Assembly: GCF_014641695.1 (NCBI RefSeq) | Contig: NZ_BMIF01000006.1 | Location: forward strand, 225,496-289,495 | Source: Nitratireductor aestuarii | GTDB taxonomy: Bacteria > Pseudomonadota > Alphaproteobacteria > Rhizobiales > Rhizobiaceae | Direction of reading: 5' to 3' | Length of the DNA stretch: 64,000 bases | Shown: positions 34,387 through 43,802 of the stretch, piece after piece | How positions within the stretch are numbered: position 1 is the stretch's first letter | Layout of the letters: every line of letters begins with the position of its first letter | The notes under the pieces: model-generated | Seen by the model: the letters and a program-made list of their open reading frames with translations, nothing else | What the model was told of the DNA's origin: nothing | Databases searched by the model: none | Position numbers and translations under genes: made by a program

Positions 34387-35481
34387 ATGATCAGCAGAAG
34401 ACATTTTCTGGAAGGAGCGGTTGCAGCGGGGGCGTTGGCTGCATTGCCATCGGTTGCCGGAGCGCAGGAGGGCTTCTCCCTTGCAGGCAAGACCGTGGAG
34501 TGGACCATCCCCTTCGGTGAGGGTGGCGGCAATGATGCCTGGGCACGCTTCTTTGCTCACTATCTGGGCAAGTACCTGCCTGGCAATCCGAACGTGATTG
34601 TCCGCAATGTCCCCGGTGGCGGCTCCATCACGGGCACCAACTCATTCGCACAGCGTGCGCCCAACGACGGCCTGTCGCTGCTTGGCGTTTCTGGCTCCAC
34701 GCAGTTTCCCTACCTTCTGGGCGACAAGCGTGTTCAGTATGACTATCGCGATTTCACGCCCGTTCTCGTTTCGCCCACGGGCGGAGTGGTCTACATCCCC
34801 CCAAGTTTTGGCGTGAAGGACGTGACCGAGCTTCCGAAGCTCTTCGACCGCGAACTGGTCCTTGCCAATACAGGTCCAACATCGCTCGACCTGGTGCTGA
34901 TGCTGGGCTTCGAGATGATTGGCCTCAAGGTGCGCCACGTCTTCGGCATGTCCAGTCGTGGCGAAACCCGTCTGGCATTTGAGCGCGGCGAGGCGACGGT
35001 GGACTACCAGACCTCATCGAGCTACCTCGCCAATATCGTGCCTCTTGTCGAGGCGGGGACTGCGGTGCCTCTCTTCACGCTCGGCGCGCTGGATGAAAAC
35101 GCGAACATCGTCCGGGATCCGACCTTCCCCGATCTGCCCCATTTCCTCGAAGCCTACGAGATGGTTCATGGCAAGGCTCCCGAGGACGGACCGGAACTGA
35201 AGGCGTTCGTCGCGTTCTTCAGCGCGGGCTTCCCCGCCCAGAAGATGGCGATGCTGCACAACACCAATCCGCCCGAAGTCATCGAAGCCTACCGCACGGC
35301 CTTTGCGAAAGCAGTCGCAGACCCTGAGCTGCAGGAACGCAAGGGCGACATTCTTGGCGACTACACGCAGGCAACGGGAGAGGCGGCGGACGCGCTCTTC
35401 GAGGTTGCCACGACGATTGACGAGGAAGCCAAGACCTGGGTGCAGAACTACCTGCGCGAGCGTCACAGCGTCCAGCTTTGA
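34387..35481 (+). CDS. TTT transporter substrate-binding protein (TctC/Bug family)
   Basis: 364 residues from the ATG at 34387 after GGGGAGAAGACGAG. The N-terminus ISRRHFLEGAVAAGALAALP carries twin arginines followed by a hydrophobic stretch ending in AGA, so Tat export to the periplasm is likely, which is unusual for this family. The mature part shows WTIPFGEGGGNDAWARFFAHYL and VIVRNVPGGGSITGTN, the carboxylate-contacting loops of Bug proteins. It would feed the fused membrane component encoded about 100 bp downstream. An aromatic or tricarboxylic acid ligand is expected from the family; the exact one is unknown. Confidence 0.9.
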   Translation: MISRRHFLEGAVAAGALAALPSVAGAQEGFSLAGKTVEWTIPFGEGGGNDAWARFFAHYLGKYLPGNPNVIVRNVPGGGSITGTNSFAQRAPNDGLSLLGVSGSTQFPYLLGDKRVQYDYRDFTPVLVSPTGGVVYIPPSFGVKDVTELPKLFDRELVLANTGPTSLDLVLMLGFEMIGLKVRHVFGMSSRGETRLAFERGEATVDYQTSSSYLANIVPLVEAGTAVPLFTLGALDENANIVRDPTFPDLPHFLEAYEMVHGKAPEDGPELKAFVAFFSAGFPAQKMAMLHNTNPPEVIEAYRTAFAKAVADPELQERKGDILGDYTQATGEAADALFEVATTIDEEAKTWVQNYLRERHSVQL

Positions 35482-35587
35482 TTGGCCCTGACTGACAACT
35501 GACAACGCTATGTCCGGGGAAGCCTCAGGGTTGCCCTGGGCATGGCGTTTTTCCCATACATCTGCAGAACATTCCGGAGCGGTCTTC

Positions 35588-37570
35588 ATGCTAGAGGCCC
35601 TGACACATTCGCTGGTGACGCTGTTTGCTTTCGAGCACATGCTGTACCTGCTTCTCGGTACCACCCTCGGCTTCTTCATCGGCCTTCTTCCGGGACTGGG
35701 AGGGATCGTCGGCCTGTCGCTGATGCTGCCCTTCATCTACGGGATGGATCCGATCTCGGCCTTCGCCTTGCTCGTAGGGCTCCTCGCTGTTCTGCCGACA
35801 TCTGACACGTTTGCTTCCGTCCTGATGGGAATTCCGGGGTCCGCCGCATCGCAGGCCACGGTTCTCGACGGGTTCGCCTTGTCAAAGCGGGGCGAAGCTG
35901 CCCGGGCACTATCTGCAGCCTTTAGCGCATCGCTGGTCGGCGGACTTTTCGGCGCAGCAATCCTGACGGTACTGGTGATCGCCGCAAGACCGCTCATCCT
36001 GAGTTTTGGTTCGTCTGAGCTCTTCGCCATGACCCTATTCGGCCTGTCCATGGTCGGCGTTCTTTCCGGTTCCAGTCTGGCAAAAGGTATTGGCGCCTGT
36101 GCACTCGGCCTCGTCTTCGGATCGATTGGTGCGGCGCCCGCGACCGGCGAATACAGAATGGACTTCGGCTCCATCTATCTCGGCGACGGCATTCCCCTCA
36201 TCGTCGTGGCGCTGGCAGTCTTTGCGTTGCCGGAGATTGTGGATCTCATCCGCAAGAACCAGGCGATTTCCGGCTCTGGCCATATGGGCACGGGCTTCAT
36301 GCGTGGGGTTCGTGATACCATTGCCAACTGGTGGCTGGTCCTGCGCTGTTCGGGCATCGGCGCCATCGTCGGCGTCATTCCCGGGCTTGGCAATTCAGTC
36401 GTCGACTGGATTTCCTATGGTCATGCCGTCCAGACCAGCCGCGACAAGAGCGAATTCGGCAAAGGCGATATCCGTGGCGTCATCGCGCCTGAATCCGCCA
36501 ACAACTCAACGACGGGTGGCGGCCTGTTTCCGACGCTTCTGTTTGGCATTCCCGGATCCGGCGCGATGGCGATCTTCCTTGCAGGCATGGTGCTGCTCGG
36601 CGTGCAGCCCGGCCCCAGCATGGCCGATCCGAACAAGAACCTGCACCTGACCTATACAGCCGTTTGGTCGCTGGCGCTCGCCAATGTGTTCGGCACGATC
36701 ATGTGCATCATCTTCGCGCCGCTGATCTCCCGGATCACGACGATCCGCTACACGATCATTGCCCCGTTCATGATTTTGATCATCACCTTCGCGGCCTTCC
36801 AGTCGACTCGCAGCCTCTATGATCTTGTCGCCCTGGTGGGCGTTGGCCTGATCGGCATCATGCTTCGCCGCTTTGGCTGGCCACGCCCTGCCTTCCTTGT
36901 GGGATTCGTGCTGGCGACCCAGCTGGAGACTTACTTCTACCACGCCGTCCAGTTTCACGGCACAGGCTTCCTGCTGAAGCCGATGCCACTTCTGATCATC
37001 GGGCTTTCCGTCATTTCAGTCTGGGTGGCCATTCGCAAGCGTCCGGAAGGCGCGACGGGCAGGATCGAGACCGAGGGTTCTGGAGCGGGAAGCGCAGCAG
37101 CGGGGTCCATGCTGCCGCAGTTGCTGTTCACAAGCCTCATCGCGATAGCACTGGCGTTCGCCATCTATGAAGGTGCACAACGCTCTTTCCTTGGCGGCAT
37201 TTTCCCCATTCTGGCTGGTGCGGCAGGCTTGCTGGCCGTCGTCTGGGTGCTGATCCCGCAGGCAAGGAACAGCTTGGGCAGCAACGTCAACTATGACACC
37301 GAGGCAAACAGCGGCGAAGTCAGCATGTGGCCGATCCTGACATGGTTCGCCGCACTCATAATTGGCGTAGCGCTCGTCGGCTTCGTGATCTCCATCACGC
37401 TCTTCTTCATCTTCTTCTGCAGAAAGATCAGCAAACTGAGCTGGCCAATGAGCCTCGTGCTGACAGCCGCCGCCATTGCCGGGATGCTGGTTCTGGCCAA
37501 CGCCTTGAACCTCGTCTTCCCAGGTGGAGTTCTGCAGAACATGTACAATCTGCCCTGGCCTTTGCGATAG
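35588..37570 (+). CDS. TTT transporter membrane protein, TctA-TctB fusion
   Basis: 660 residues, against about 500 for TctA alone. Residues 1-500 are TctA: LGFFIGLLPGLGGIVGLSL, PTSDTFASVLMGIPGSAASQATVLDG and the second PGLGNSVVDW and LLFGIPGSGAMAIFLAG repeats. Residues about 535-660 add four hydrophobic segments similar to the small subunit TctB, and no separate tctB gene is present, so the two subunits appear fused after a Gly/Ser/Glu linker (EGSGAGSAAAGS). The start chosen is ATG at 35588 (LEALTHSLVTLFAFEH); an in-frame ATG at 35510 would add a polar segment. It works in the inner membrane with the TctC-like protein upstream. Confidence 0.88.
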   Translation: MLEALTHSLVTLFAFEHMLYLLLGTTLGFFIGLLPGLGGIVGLSLMLPFIYGMDPISAFALLVGLLAVLPTSDTFASVLMGIPGSAASQATVLDGFALSKRGEAARALSAAFSASLVGGLFGAAILTVLVIAARPLILSFGSSELFAMTLFGLSMVGVLSGSSLAKGIGACALGLVFGSIGAAPATGEYRMDFGSIYLGDGIPLIVVALAVFALPEIVDLIRKNQAISGSGHMGTGFMRGVRDTIANWWLVLRCSGIGAIVGVIPGLGNSVVDWISYGHAVQTSRDKSEFGKGDIRGVIAPESANNSTTGGGLFPTLLFGIPGSGAMAIFLAGMVLLGVQPGPSMADPNKNLHLTYTAVWSLALANVFGTIMCIIFAPLISRITTIRYTIIAPFMILIITFAAFQSTRSLYDLVALVGVGLIGIMLRRFGWPRPAFLVGFVLATQLETYFYHAVQFHGTGFLLKPMPLLIIGLSVISVWVAIRKRPEGATGRIETEGSGAGSAAAGSMLPQLLFTSLIAIALAFAIYEGAQRSFLGGIFPILAGAAGLLAVVWVLIPQARNSLGSNVNYDTEANSGEVSMWPILTWFAALIIGVALVGFVISITLFFIFFCRKISKLSWPMSLVLTAAAIAGMLVLANALNLVFPGGVLQNMYNLPWPLR

Positions 37571-37896
37571 GACGAGTGGAGACGGATAATCCGGTGGCGT
37601 TGGTAGATTTCATAGCGCACACCATCAATGTTACCGATCGGGACGTCCCGATCGGGAAGTCATATTTCGATGTACGGTTCGGTTGACATGGATGCGAGCC
37701 GGGTGATTACCTAGCGACAGTGAGCAATGGACCTCACTGCAGCCTTCCTCGTCCCAAGAACGATAGGAACCCTGCCGATCGTCAGTATTGATGTCGTAGC
37801 GCCACCTCGTCGCCAGAACGACAAATGTCACCAGAGTTTCTCTCAAGTTTCCGCGGGACATTTGTCTTCCAGTACGCAATGAACCTGGATCACCAA
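37571..37896. other. 326-bp intergenic region before pyruvate carboxylase
   Basis: Apart from the 22-bp palindrome described separately I see no gene or clear promoter. The pyruvate carboxylase frame is open back to 37825, and the sequence there (SPEFLSSFRGTFVFQ) looks non-coding by comparison with rhizobial homologues. Confidence 0.5.
37634..37655. promoter_or_regulatory. 22-bp perfect palindrome
   Basis: Arms CCGATCGGGAC and GTCCCGATCGG meet without a loop, 63 bp after the TTT gene stop and about 240 bp before pyruvate carboxylase. With no loop and no T-run it is a poor intrinsic terminator and more like a protein-binding site, though a terminator stem after the TTT operon cannot be excluded. 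Confidence 0.5.
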
Positions 37897-40800
37897 ATGG
37901 CCATTCGTAAGCTTCTCGTCGCCAATCGTTCAGAAATTGCCATCCGCGTCTTTCGCGCGGCCAATGAGCTTGGGATCCAGACCGTCGCCATCTGGGCGGA
38001 GGAAGACAAATACGCGCTGCATCGCTTCAAGGCGGACGAGAGCTATCTGATCGGGCGCGGCCCGCATCTGAAGAAGGATCTTGGCCCGATCGAGAGTTAT
38101 CTGTCGATCGATGAGGTGATCCGGGTGGCCAGGCTCTCCGGCGCGGATGCGATCCATCCGGGCTACGGGCTGCTGTCTGAAAGCCCGGAATTCGCCGAGG
38201 CCTGTGCCGAGAACGGCATCATCTTCATTGGCCCGAAGCCGGAGACGATGCGAAGGCTCGGCAACAAGGTAGCCGCGCGCAATTTGGCGGTCGAGATCGG
38301 CGTGCCAGTCGTGCCGGCCACCGAACCGCTTCCCGATGACATGGACGAGGTGGCAAGGCTCGCTGCCGGTGTCGGCTATCCCCTGATGCTGAAGGCTTCC
38401 TGGGGCGGAGGCGGACGCGGGATGCGCGTCATCCGCTCCGAAGCCGATCTTGCCCGCGAGGTGATGGAGGCAAAGCGCGAAGCCAAGGCAGCCTTCGGCA
38501 AGGACGAGGTCTATCTGGAAAAGCTGGTCGAGCGCGCCCGGCACGTCGAGGTTCAGGTGCTAGGTGACACCCACGGGAATGCCGTCCATCTCTACGAGCG
38601 CGACTGCTCCATCCAGCGCCGCAACCAGAAGGTGGTTGAGCGCGCGCCGGCGCCGTATCTCAATGACGCCGCGCGCCAGGAACTCTGCGGCTACGCCCTG
38701 AAGATTGCCGAGGCGACCGACTATGTCGGAGCGGGAACGGTCGAGTTCCTCATGGATGCCGACACCGGCAAGGTCTATTTTATCGAGGTCAACCCGCGCA
38801 TTCAGGTCGAGCATACGGTCACCGAGGCGGTGACGGGCATCGACATCGTCAAGGCCCAGATACGCATCCTGGAGGGGGCTGCGATCGGATCGCCTGCGTC
38901 AGGCGTGCCGGCGCAGGAGAAAATCAGCCTGCACGGCCATGCCCTTCAATGCCGGATCACAACCGAGGATCCGGAGCAGAATTTTATCCCGGACTATGGC
39001 CGCATCACCGCCTATCGCTCGGCGGCGGGCTTCGGCATCCGCCTCGATGGGGGCACCGCCTATACCGGCGCGATCATCACCCGCTATTACGATCCGCTGC
39101 TGGTCAAGGTGACGGCGTCGGGCGGCACGCCCGAAGAAGCAATCGCCCGCATGGACCGCGCGCTGCGCGAGTTCCGCATCCGTGGCGTGGCGACGAACCT
39201 CACCTTCCTCGAAGCGATCATCGGCCATCCGAAGTTCTGCGACAATTCCTATACGACGCGGTTCATTGACGAGACTCCGGAGCTATTCAGCCAAGTCAGG
39301 CGGCAGGACCGTGCCACCAAGCTCTTGACCTATCTCGCCGACGTAACCGTCAACGGCCATCCGGAAACCCGCGGCCGTCCGAAGCCGAAGAAGGACGCAG
39401 CGCGGCCACGCGTGCCCTATATCGAAGCGCCCGTGCCTGAAGGCACGAAGCAGCTGCTCGACCAGCTGGGACCGAAGAAGTTCGCCGAGTGGATGCGCAA
39501 TGAAAAGCGGGTGCTTGTCACCGACACAACAATGCGCGATGGCCACCAGTCGCTGCTGGCGACACGTATGCGCACTTTTGACATCGCCGGTATCGCCAGC
39601 GTCTATGCCCGAGCGCTGCCACAGCTGCTCTCGCTTGAATGCTGGGGTGGGGCGACCTTCGACGTGTCGATGCGCTTCCTGACCGAGGACCCTTGGGAGC
39701 GTCTGTCCAAGGTGCGGGAGGCGGCGCCGAATGTTCTGTTGCAGATGCTGCTGCGCGGCGCCAATGGCGTCGGCTATACCAACTATCCGGACAATGTCGT
39801 CCGCTACTTTGTCGGGCAGGCCGCACAGGGCGGGGTCGATCTCTTTCGCGTCTTCGACTGCCTGAACTGGGTCGAGAATATGCGTGTCGCCATGGACGCG
39901 GTGATCGAGGAAGGCAAGCTCTGCGAGGCGGCGATCTGCTACACGGGCGATATCCTGGATCCGAACCGGGCCAAGTACGACCTCACCTACTACGTCAATC
40001 TGGCGAAGGAACTGGAGGGGGCAGGGGCGCATATCATCGCGCTGAAGGACATGGCGGGGCTGCTGAAGCCTGCTGCCGCCAAGGTTCTGTTCAGGGCATT
40101 GCGGGAAGCGACGGATCTGCCGATCCATTTCCACACGCATGACACGTCAGGCATCTCGGCAGCCACCGTTCTGGCCGCCGTCGATGCCGGTGTTGATGCA
40201 ATCGATGCGGCGATGGACGCGTTCTCGGGCGGCACGTCGCAGCCCTGCCTTGGCTCCATCGTCGAAGCGCTGAAGGGTGATGCCCGCGACACCGGTCTCG
40301 ACACGGAATGGATCCGCCGCATCTCCTTCTACTGGGAAGCGGTCCGCAATCAGTACGCAGCCTTCGAGAGCGATTTGAAGGGACCTGCCTCGGAAGTCTA
40401 TCTGCACGAGATGCCGGGCGGCCAGTTCACCAATCTCAAGGAGCAGGCGCGGTCGCTGGGGCTGGAAACCCGCTGGCACGAGGTTGCCCGCGCCTACCAC
40501 GACGCAAACCTGATGTTCGGCGATATCGTCAAGGTGACGCCCTCGTCGAAGGTGGTCGGCGACATGGCGCTGATGATGGTCTCGCAGGAGCTGACGGTTG
40601 AAGACGTGCTCAACCCGGCTCGCGACATCGCCTTCCCGGATTCTGTTGTCTCGATGCTGCGCGGCGACCTTGGTCAGTCGCCGGGCGGCTGGCCGGAGGC
40701 GCTGCAGAAGAAGGCGCTGAAGGGTGAGAAGCCGATCACCGCGAGACCGGGCTCTCTGCTTGCCGATGCGGATCTTGTGGCCGAGCGCAAGGAGATCGAG

Positions 40801-41361
40801 GAGAAGCTTGAACGGCAGCTCAGCGACGCCGAGTTTGCCTCGCACCTCATGTACCCGAAAGTCTTTGCGGATTTCGTTACAGCGCAGTCCGAATACGGGC
40901 CGGTCAGCGTCCTGCCGACGCCGTCCTACTTTTACGGCATGGCGCCGGAAGACGAGATCTTTGTCGAACTTGAGCGGGGCAAGACCCTGGTGATCCGCTG
41001 TCTTGCTGTCGGCGAGACCGACGACCAGGGCATGGTGCCCGTCTTCTTTGAACTCAACGGCCAGCCCCGCCGGGTCAAGGTGCCGAACCGCACCAGCGGT
41101 GGCGCTGCCGCCCGCGTCCGCCGCAAGGCAGAGGCTGGCAACGCCGCCCATGTCGGCGCGCCCATGCCGGGGGTGGTCTCCGCCGTCGCGGTCGTGGGAG
41201 GACAAAGCGTCAAAGCGGGTGACGTCCTGCTTTCCATTGAGGCGATGAAGATGGAGACTGTGCTCCACGCCGAACGCGACGGTGAAATCGCCGAAGTGCT
41301 GGTCAGGGCGGGCGAGCAGATCGACGCCAAGGATCTGCTGCTGGTCTTTCAGACCAAGTAA
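37897..41361 (+). CDS. pyc: Pyruvate carboxylase
   Basis: 1154 residues from the ATG at 37897 (AIRKLLVANRSEIAIRVFRA), the same length as the Rhizobium etli enzyme as I remember it. Domains in order: biotin carboxylase (1 to about 450, WGGGGRGMRVI ATP loop, FIEVNPRIQVEHTV), carboxyltransferase (about 525-830, DTTMRDGHQSLLATRMRT and HFHTHDTSG metal site), allosteric/tetramerisation linker and biotin carrier with the biotinylated Lys in EAMKMET (about 1118). It carboxylates pyruvate to oxaloacetate for anaplerosis. It is a single-gene unit with a terminator-like hairpin after it. ATG at 37879 is a possible alternative start. Confidence 0.97.
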   Translation: MAIRKLLVANRSEIAIRVFRAANELGIQTVAIWAEEDKYALHRFKADESYLIGRGPHLKKDLGPIESYLSIDEVIRVARLSGADAIHPGYGLLSESPEFAEACAENGIIFIGPKPETMRRLGNKVAARNLAVEIGVPVVPATEPLPDDMDEVARLAAGVGYPLMLKASWGGGGRGMRVIRSEADLAREVMEAKREAKAAFGKDEVYLEKLVERARHVEVQVLGDTHGNAVHLYERDCSIQRRNQKVVERAPAPYLNDAARQELCGYALKIAEATDYVGAGTVEFLMDADTGKVYFIEVNPRIQVEHTVTEAVTGIDIVKAQIRILEGAAIGSPASGVPAQEKISLHGHALQCRITTEDPEQNFIPDYGRITAYRSAAGFGIRLDGGTAYTGAIITRYYDPLLVKVTASGGTPEEAIARMDRALREFRIRGVATNLTFLEAIIGHPKFCDNSYTTRFIDETPELFSQVRRQDRATKLLTYLADVTVNGHPETRGRPKPKKDAARPRVPYIEAPVPEGTKQLLDQLGPKKFAEWMRNEKRVLVTDTTMRDGHQSLLATRMRTFDIAGIASVYARALPQLLSLECWGGATFDVSMRFLTEDPWERLSKVREAAPNVLLQMLLRGANGVGYTNYPDNVVRYFVGQAAQGGVDLFRVFDCLNWVENMRVAMDAVIEEGKLCEAAICYTGDILDPNRAKYDLTYYVNLAKELEGAGAHIIALKDMAGLLKPAAAKVLFRALREATDLPIHFHTHDTSGISAATVLAAVDAGVDAIDAAMDAFSGGTSQPCLGSIVEALKGDARDTGLDTEWIRRISFYWEAVRNQYAAFESDLKGPASEVYLHEMPGGQFTNLKEQARSLGLETRWHEVARAYHDANLMFGDIVKVTPSSKVVGDMALMMVSQELTVEDVLNPARDIAFPDSVVSMLRGDLGQSPGGWPEALQKKALKGEKPITARPGSLLADADLVAERKEIEEKLERQLSDAEFASHLMYPKVFADFVTAQSEYGPVSVLPTPSYFYGMAPEDEIFVELERGKTLVIRCLAVGETDDQGMVPVFFELNGQPRRVKVPNRTSGGAAARVRRKAEAGNAAHVGAPMPGVVSAVAVVGGQSVKAGDVLLSIEAMKMETVLHAERDGEIAEVLVRAGEQIDAKDLLLVFQTK

Positions 41362-41374
41362 TCCACCAAGGCAA

Positions 41375-41397
41375 ACGGCCGCCGAGATGGCGGCCGT
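41375..41397. terminator. Terminator between pyc and convergent aldehyde dehydrogenase
   Basis: Perfect 9-bp arms ACGGCCGCC and GGCGGCCGT with loop GAGAT, 13 bp after the pyc stop. GC-rich and symmetric, without a T-run; it probably serves both convergent genes. Confidence 0.65.
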
Positions 41398-41426
41398 GGG
41401 TGATGATTTGCCGGTTGGGCCTGGTG

Positions 41427-42881
41427 TTAGCTCAGGGGATGGTGGATGCAGATATTCTTGATTTGCTGATAGGCGGCGATTGCCTCCAGTCCCTTCTCAC
41501 GCCCGAAGCCGGAGAGCTTGTAGCCGCCGAAGGGAAATTCAACGTCGAGGCCGACACCGAAGGAATTAATCCATACCTGGCCGACGCGGAGCTTCTCGCC
41601 CAGCCCCAGCGCCTTGTTGATGTTGGTGGTGTGCACGCCTGCCACCAGGCCAAAGGGTGAGTCATTGGCGATGCGAATAGCTTCGTCGGGCGTGTCGAAC
41701 GGGATCACCGTCAGTATGGGTCCAAAGACTTCCTCGCGGGCAATCCGCGTTTCGTTGCTGGCGCCGATCACCAGGCCCGGGCGGACGAACGCGCCCTCAG
41801 CGAGTGCCGTATCGGACGGAACATCCGCACCGAGGAGAAGTTCGCCGTCGCCACGGGCAACCTCGTAGTACCGTTCGACGTCGTCGCGATGAGACGTGTT
41901 GATCAACGGTCCCATATCCGGGTCGTCAACGCCGGCACCCAGACGCATGGATTGGATATGCTGATGCAGCCGCTCCACCACGTCATCGTGAATGGAACGC
42001 TCGACGAGCAAACGCGTACCCGCATTGCACACCTGTCCGGCATGCGTAAGGAAGCCGCCTGCAATGATCGGAAGCGCCTTTTCCATCTCCGCGTCGGCAA
42101 ACAGGACTTGAGGCGACTTGCCGCCCAGCTCCATGTTGGTCGGGATTGCATGGCTGGCGGCGGCTTCCATCACGCGCTGGCCGGTTGCCACGGAACCTGT
42201 GAAGGTGATCTGATCGACACCTGGATGACGGGCCAGCAGGTCGCCTACCAGCGAGCCCCTGCCATTGATCAGGTTGACCTGCCCCTCCGGCAGCCCTGCT
42301 TCCCGGCAGATCTTCAGGAATTCATACGCCGTGACTGGGGTCTCCGTCGCTGGCTTGATAATGACGGAGCAGCCTGCAGCAAGGGCAGGCGCCACACCGC
42401 GTGCAATCAACTGGAATGGGTAGTTCCATGGAATGATGTGCAGGCTGACGCCGATTCCCTCGCGCACCGTCCAGTCGCTGTAGTTTGGTCCAAGCGGAAT
42501 TGACCGTCCCTGCAGCTTGTCAGCCGCACCTCCATAAAACTCGAAGAAGCGCGCAGAACAATCCACTTCCCAATAGGCGTCACGGAGCGGCTTGCCGCTA
42601 TCCTCACTTTCAAGACGCGCGATCTCATCACGTCGTTCGAGCATCAGCTCGCCAATCCGGTGCATGATCCGTGCACGTTCGAAAGGCCGCATCCTGTTCC
42701 AGGGGCCTTCGTCAAACGCGCGCCGTGCGGCGGACACGGCCAGATTGACTTCCTTTTCTCCAGCTCTTGCAAAGCTGGCAACCACTGCACCGGTAGCCGG
42801 ATTGCGGCTTTCACCAAAACCGTCCGAAGCTTCCGAATATTCCTTATCGCCAATTACGAGTGGGATGACAGGTGCGCTCAT
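41427..42881 (-). CDS. NAD(P)-dependent aldehyde dehydrogenase
   Basis: 484 residues from the ATG at 42881, preceded on its strand by GAGGAG; a longer frame upstream starts inside the regulatory region. Motifs in order: PWNYPFQLIARGVAPALAAG, ITFTGSVATGQ (cofactor loop), MELGGKSPQ (general base Glu), GQVCNAGTRLLVE (nucleophilic Cys, about 285) and EEVFGPILTVIPF. It oxidises an aldehyde to the acid in the cytosol and resembles the betaine-aldehyde/gamma-aminobutyraldehyde-type branch. It is divergent from the SDR-ThDP-cupin-GntR genes, with two TGTNNACA palindromes between them. The neighbouring ThDP decarboxylase could supply its aldehyde substrate. Confidence 0.93.
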   Translation of the reverse strand: MSAPVIPLVIGDKEYSEASDGFGESRNPATGAVVASFARAGEKEVNLAVSAARRAFDEGPWNRMRPFERARIMHRIGELMLERRDEIARLESEDSGKPLRDAYWEVDCSARFFEFYGGAADKLQGRSIPLGPNYSDWTVREGIGVSLHIIPWNYPFQLIARGVAPALAAGCSVIIKPATETPVTAYEFLKICREAGLPEGQVNLINGRGSLVGDLLARHPGVDQITFTGSVATGQRVMEAAASHAIPTNMELGGKSPQVLFADAEMEKALPIIAGGFLTHAGQVCNAGTRLLVERSIHDDVVERLHQHIQSMRLGAGVDDPDMGPLINTSHRDDVERYYEVARGDGELLLGADVPSDTALAEGAFVRPGLVIGASNETRIAREEVFGPILTVIPFDTPDEAIRIANDSPFGLVAGVHTTNINKALGLGEKLRVGQVWINSFGVGLDVEFPFGGYKLSGFGREKGLEAIAAYQQIKNICIHHPLS

Positions 42882-42910
42882 ACGTTCGTCTCCTCGACAA
42901 TATGCGGGAA

Positions 42911-42950
42911 GTGTATACAGACAAAAAAAGATTGTCGACACAAATTGACA
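42911..42950. promoter_or_regulatory. Divergent promoter region with two GntR-type sites
   Basis: GTGTATACAG (42911-42920) and TTGTCGACAC (42932-42941) each contain a perfect 8-bp palindrome (TGTATACA and TGTCGACA) with centres 21 bp apart, two helical turns. TGTNNACA is the usual core of FCD-type GntR operators. TTGACA at 42945-42950 could be the -35 of the SDR operon. The FCD GntR encoded at 45871 is the natural candidate. Confidence 0.6.
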
Positions 42951-42995
42951 GGCTGTGCGCATGTTGCTAGCAATTTGATATTCAAGGAGGGCATC

Positions 42996-43784
42996 ATGGA
43001 GCTAGGTCTGAAGGGCAAGAGAGCCCTCATCACAGCGGCGTCGCGAGGCTTGGGTCGCGCTTCAGCGCTGGCGCTCGCAGAAGAAGGAGCGCGTCTGGCC
43101 GTTGCCGTGCGCAACGTGGACAAGGCTCAGGAATTTCTCGACGCGCTGCGCGCAGCTGGAGCCGAGCAGGCCGAGGCCGTCCATATCGACCTTTGCGAGC
43201 GGAGCACGCTTGCGTCAGGTGTCGAGGATGCTGCTGCCAGGCTGGACGGCCTTGATATCTTCATCGGCAATACCGGCGGGCCTGCGGCCGCTCCATTTCT
43301 TGGTGTTTCGCGCGAAGGGTGGGAGGCTGCGCTTGGTGAAAGCCTGTTGCCGTTGGTCGAGCTCACCCATGCGGTTCTTCCGCATATGCGCCGCAACCAA
43401 TGGGGCCGCATCATCTACGTGACGACCGTCGGCGTGAAGATCGTTCAGCCGAACATGGTGCTTTCCGACTCCATCCGCCTCGCGGTCGTGGGTATGGCCA
43501 AGTCGCTCTCCATCGAATTCGCCCACGAAGGCATCATGGTGAATTGTCTATGTCCGGGTCCGTTTGCGACCGACCGGATGGAATATCTCGTCAATGCAAG
43601 TGTCGAGCAGCATGGATTGTCGCGTGTGGACGCAGAGAAGCTGTGGCTGAACGAGGTGCCTGTCGGCAAGTTTGGTGATCCGGCAGACTTTGGCGCTTTC
43701 GTTGCCTTGCTTGCTTCAGAGCGGGCAGGGTTTGTGACCGGAACAGCCATTGCACTCGACGGCGGTAAGTCCCGCGCTTATTGA
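42996..43784 (+). CDS. SDR-family oxidoreductase with atypical active site
   Basis: 262 residues from the ATG at 42996 after AAGGAGG. The Rossmann motif TAASRGLGRASA (about 12-23) and IGNTGGP replace the usual NAG, and the C-terminal FVTGTAIALDGGKSRAY is standard for classical short-chain dehydrogenases. The catalytic YxxxK is not found: the aligned stretch reads LSDSIRLAVVGMAKSL, giving Ser and Arg in those places. Some FabG-like relatives share this change, so it is probably a real subfamily trait rather than a sequencing error. It may reduce or oxidise a hydroxy or oxo acid handled by the ThDP enzyme 18 bp downstream. Confidence 0.85.
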   Translation: MELGLKGKRALITAASRGLGRASALALAEEGARLAVAVRNVDKAQEFLDALRAAGAEQAEAVHIDLCERSTLASGVEDAAARLDGLDIFIGNTGGPAAAPFLGVSREGWEAALGESLLPLVELTHAVLPHMRRNQWGRIIYVTTVGVKIVQPNMVLSDSIRLAVVGMAKSLSIEFAHEGIMVNCLCPGPFATDRMEYLVNASVEQHGLSRVDAEKLWLNEVPVGKFGDPADFGAFVALLASERAGFVTGTAIALDGGKSRAY

Positions 43785-43802
43785 TCAAGGATTGGAAGCC
43801 TA

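Noticed and set aside
40147..41268. Long minus-strand open frame opposite pyruvate carboxylase
   Set aside because: It is a shadow of a strongly conserved gene, with no motif, ribosome site or promoter.
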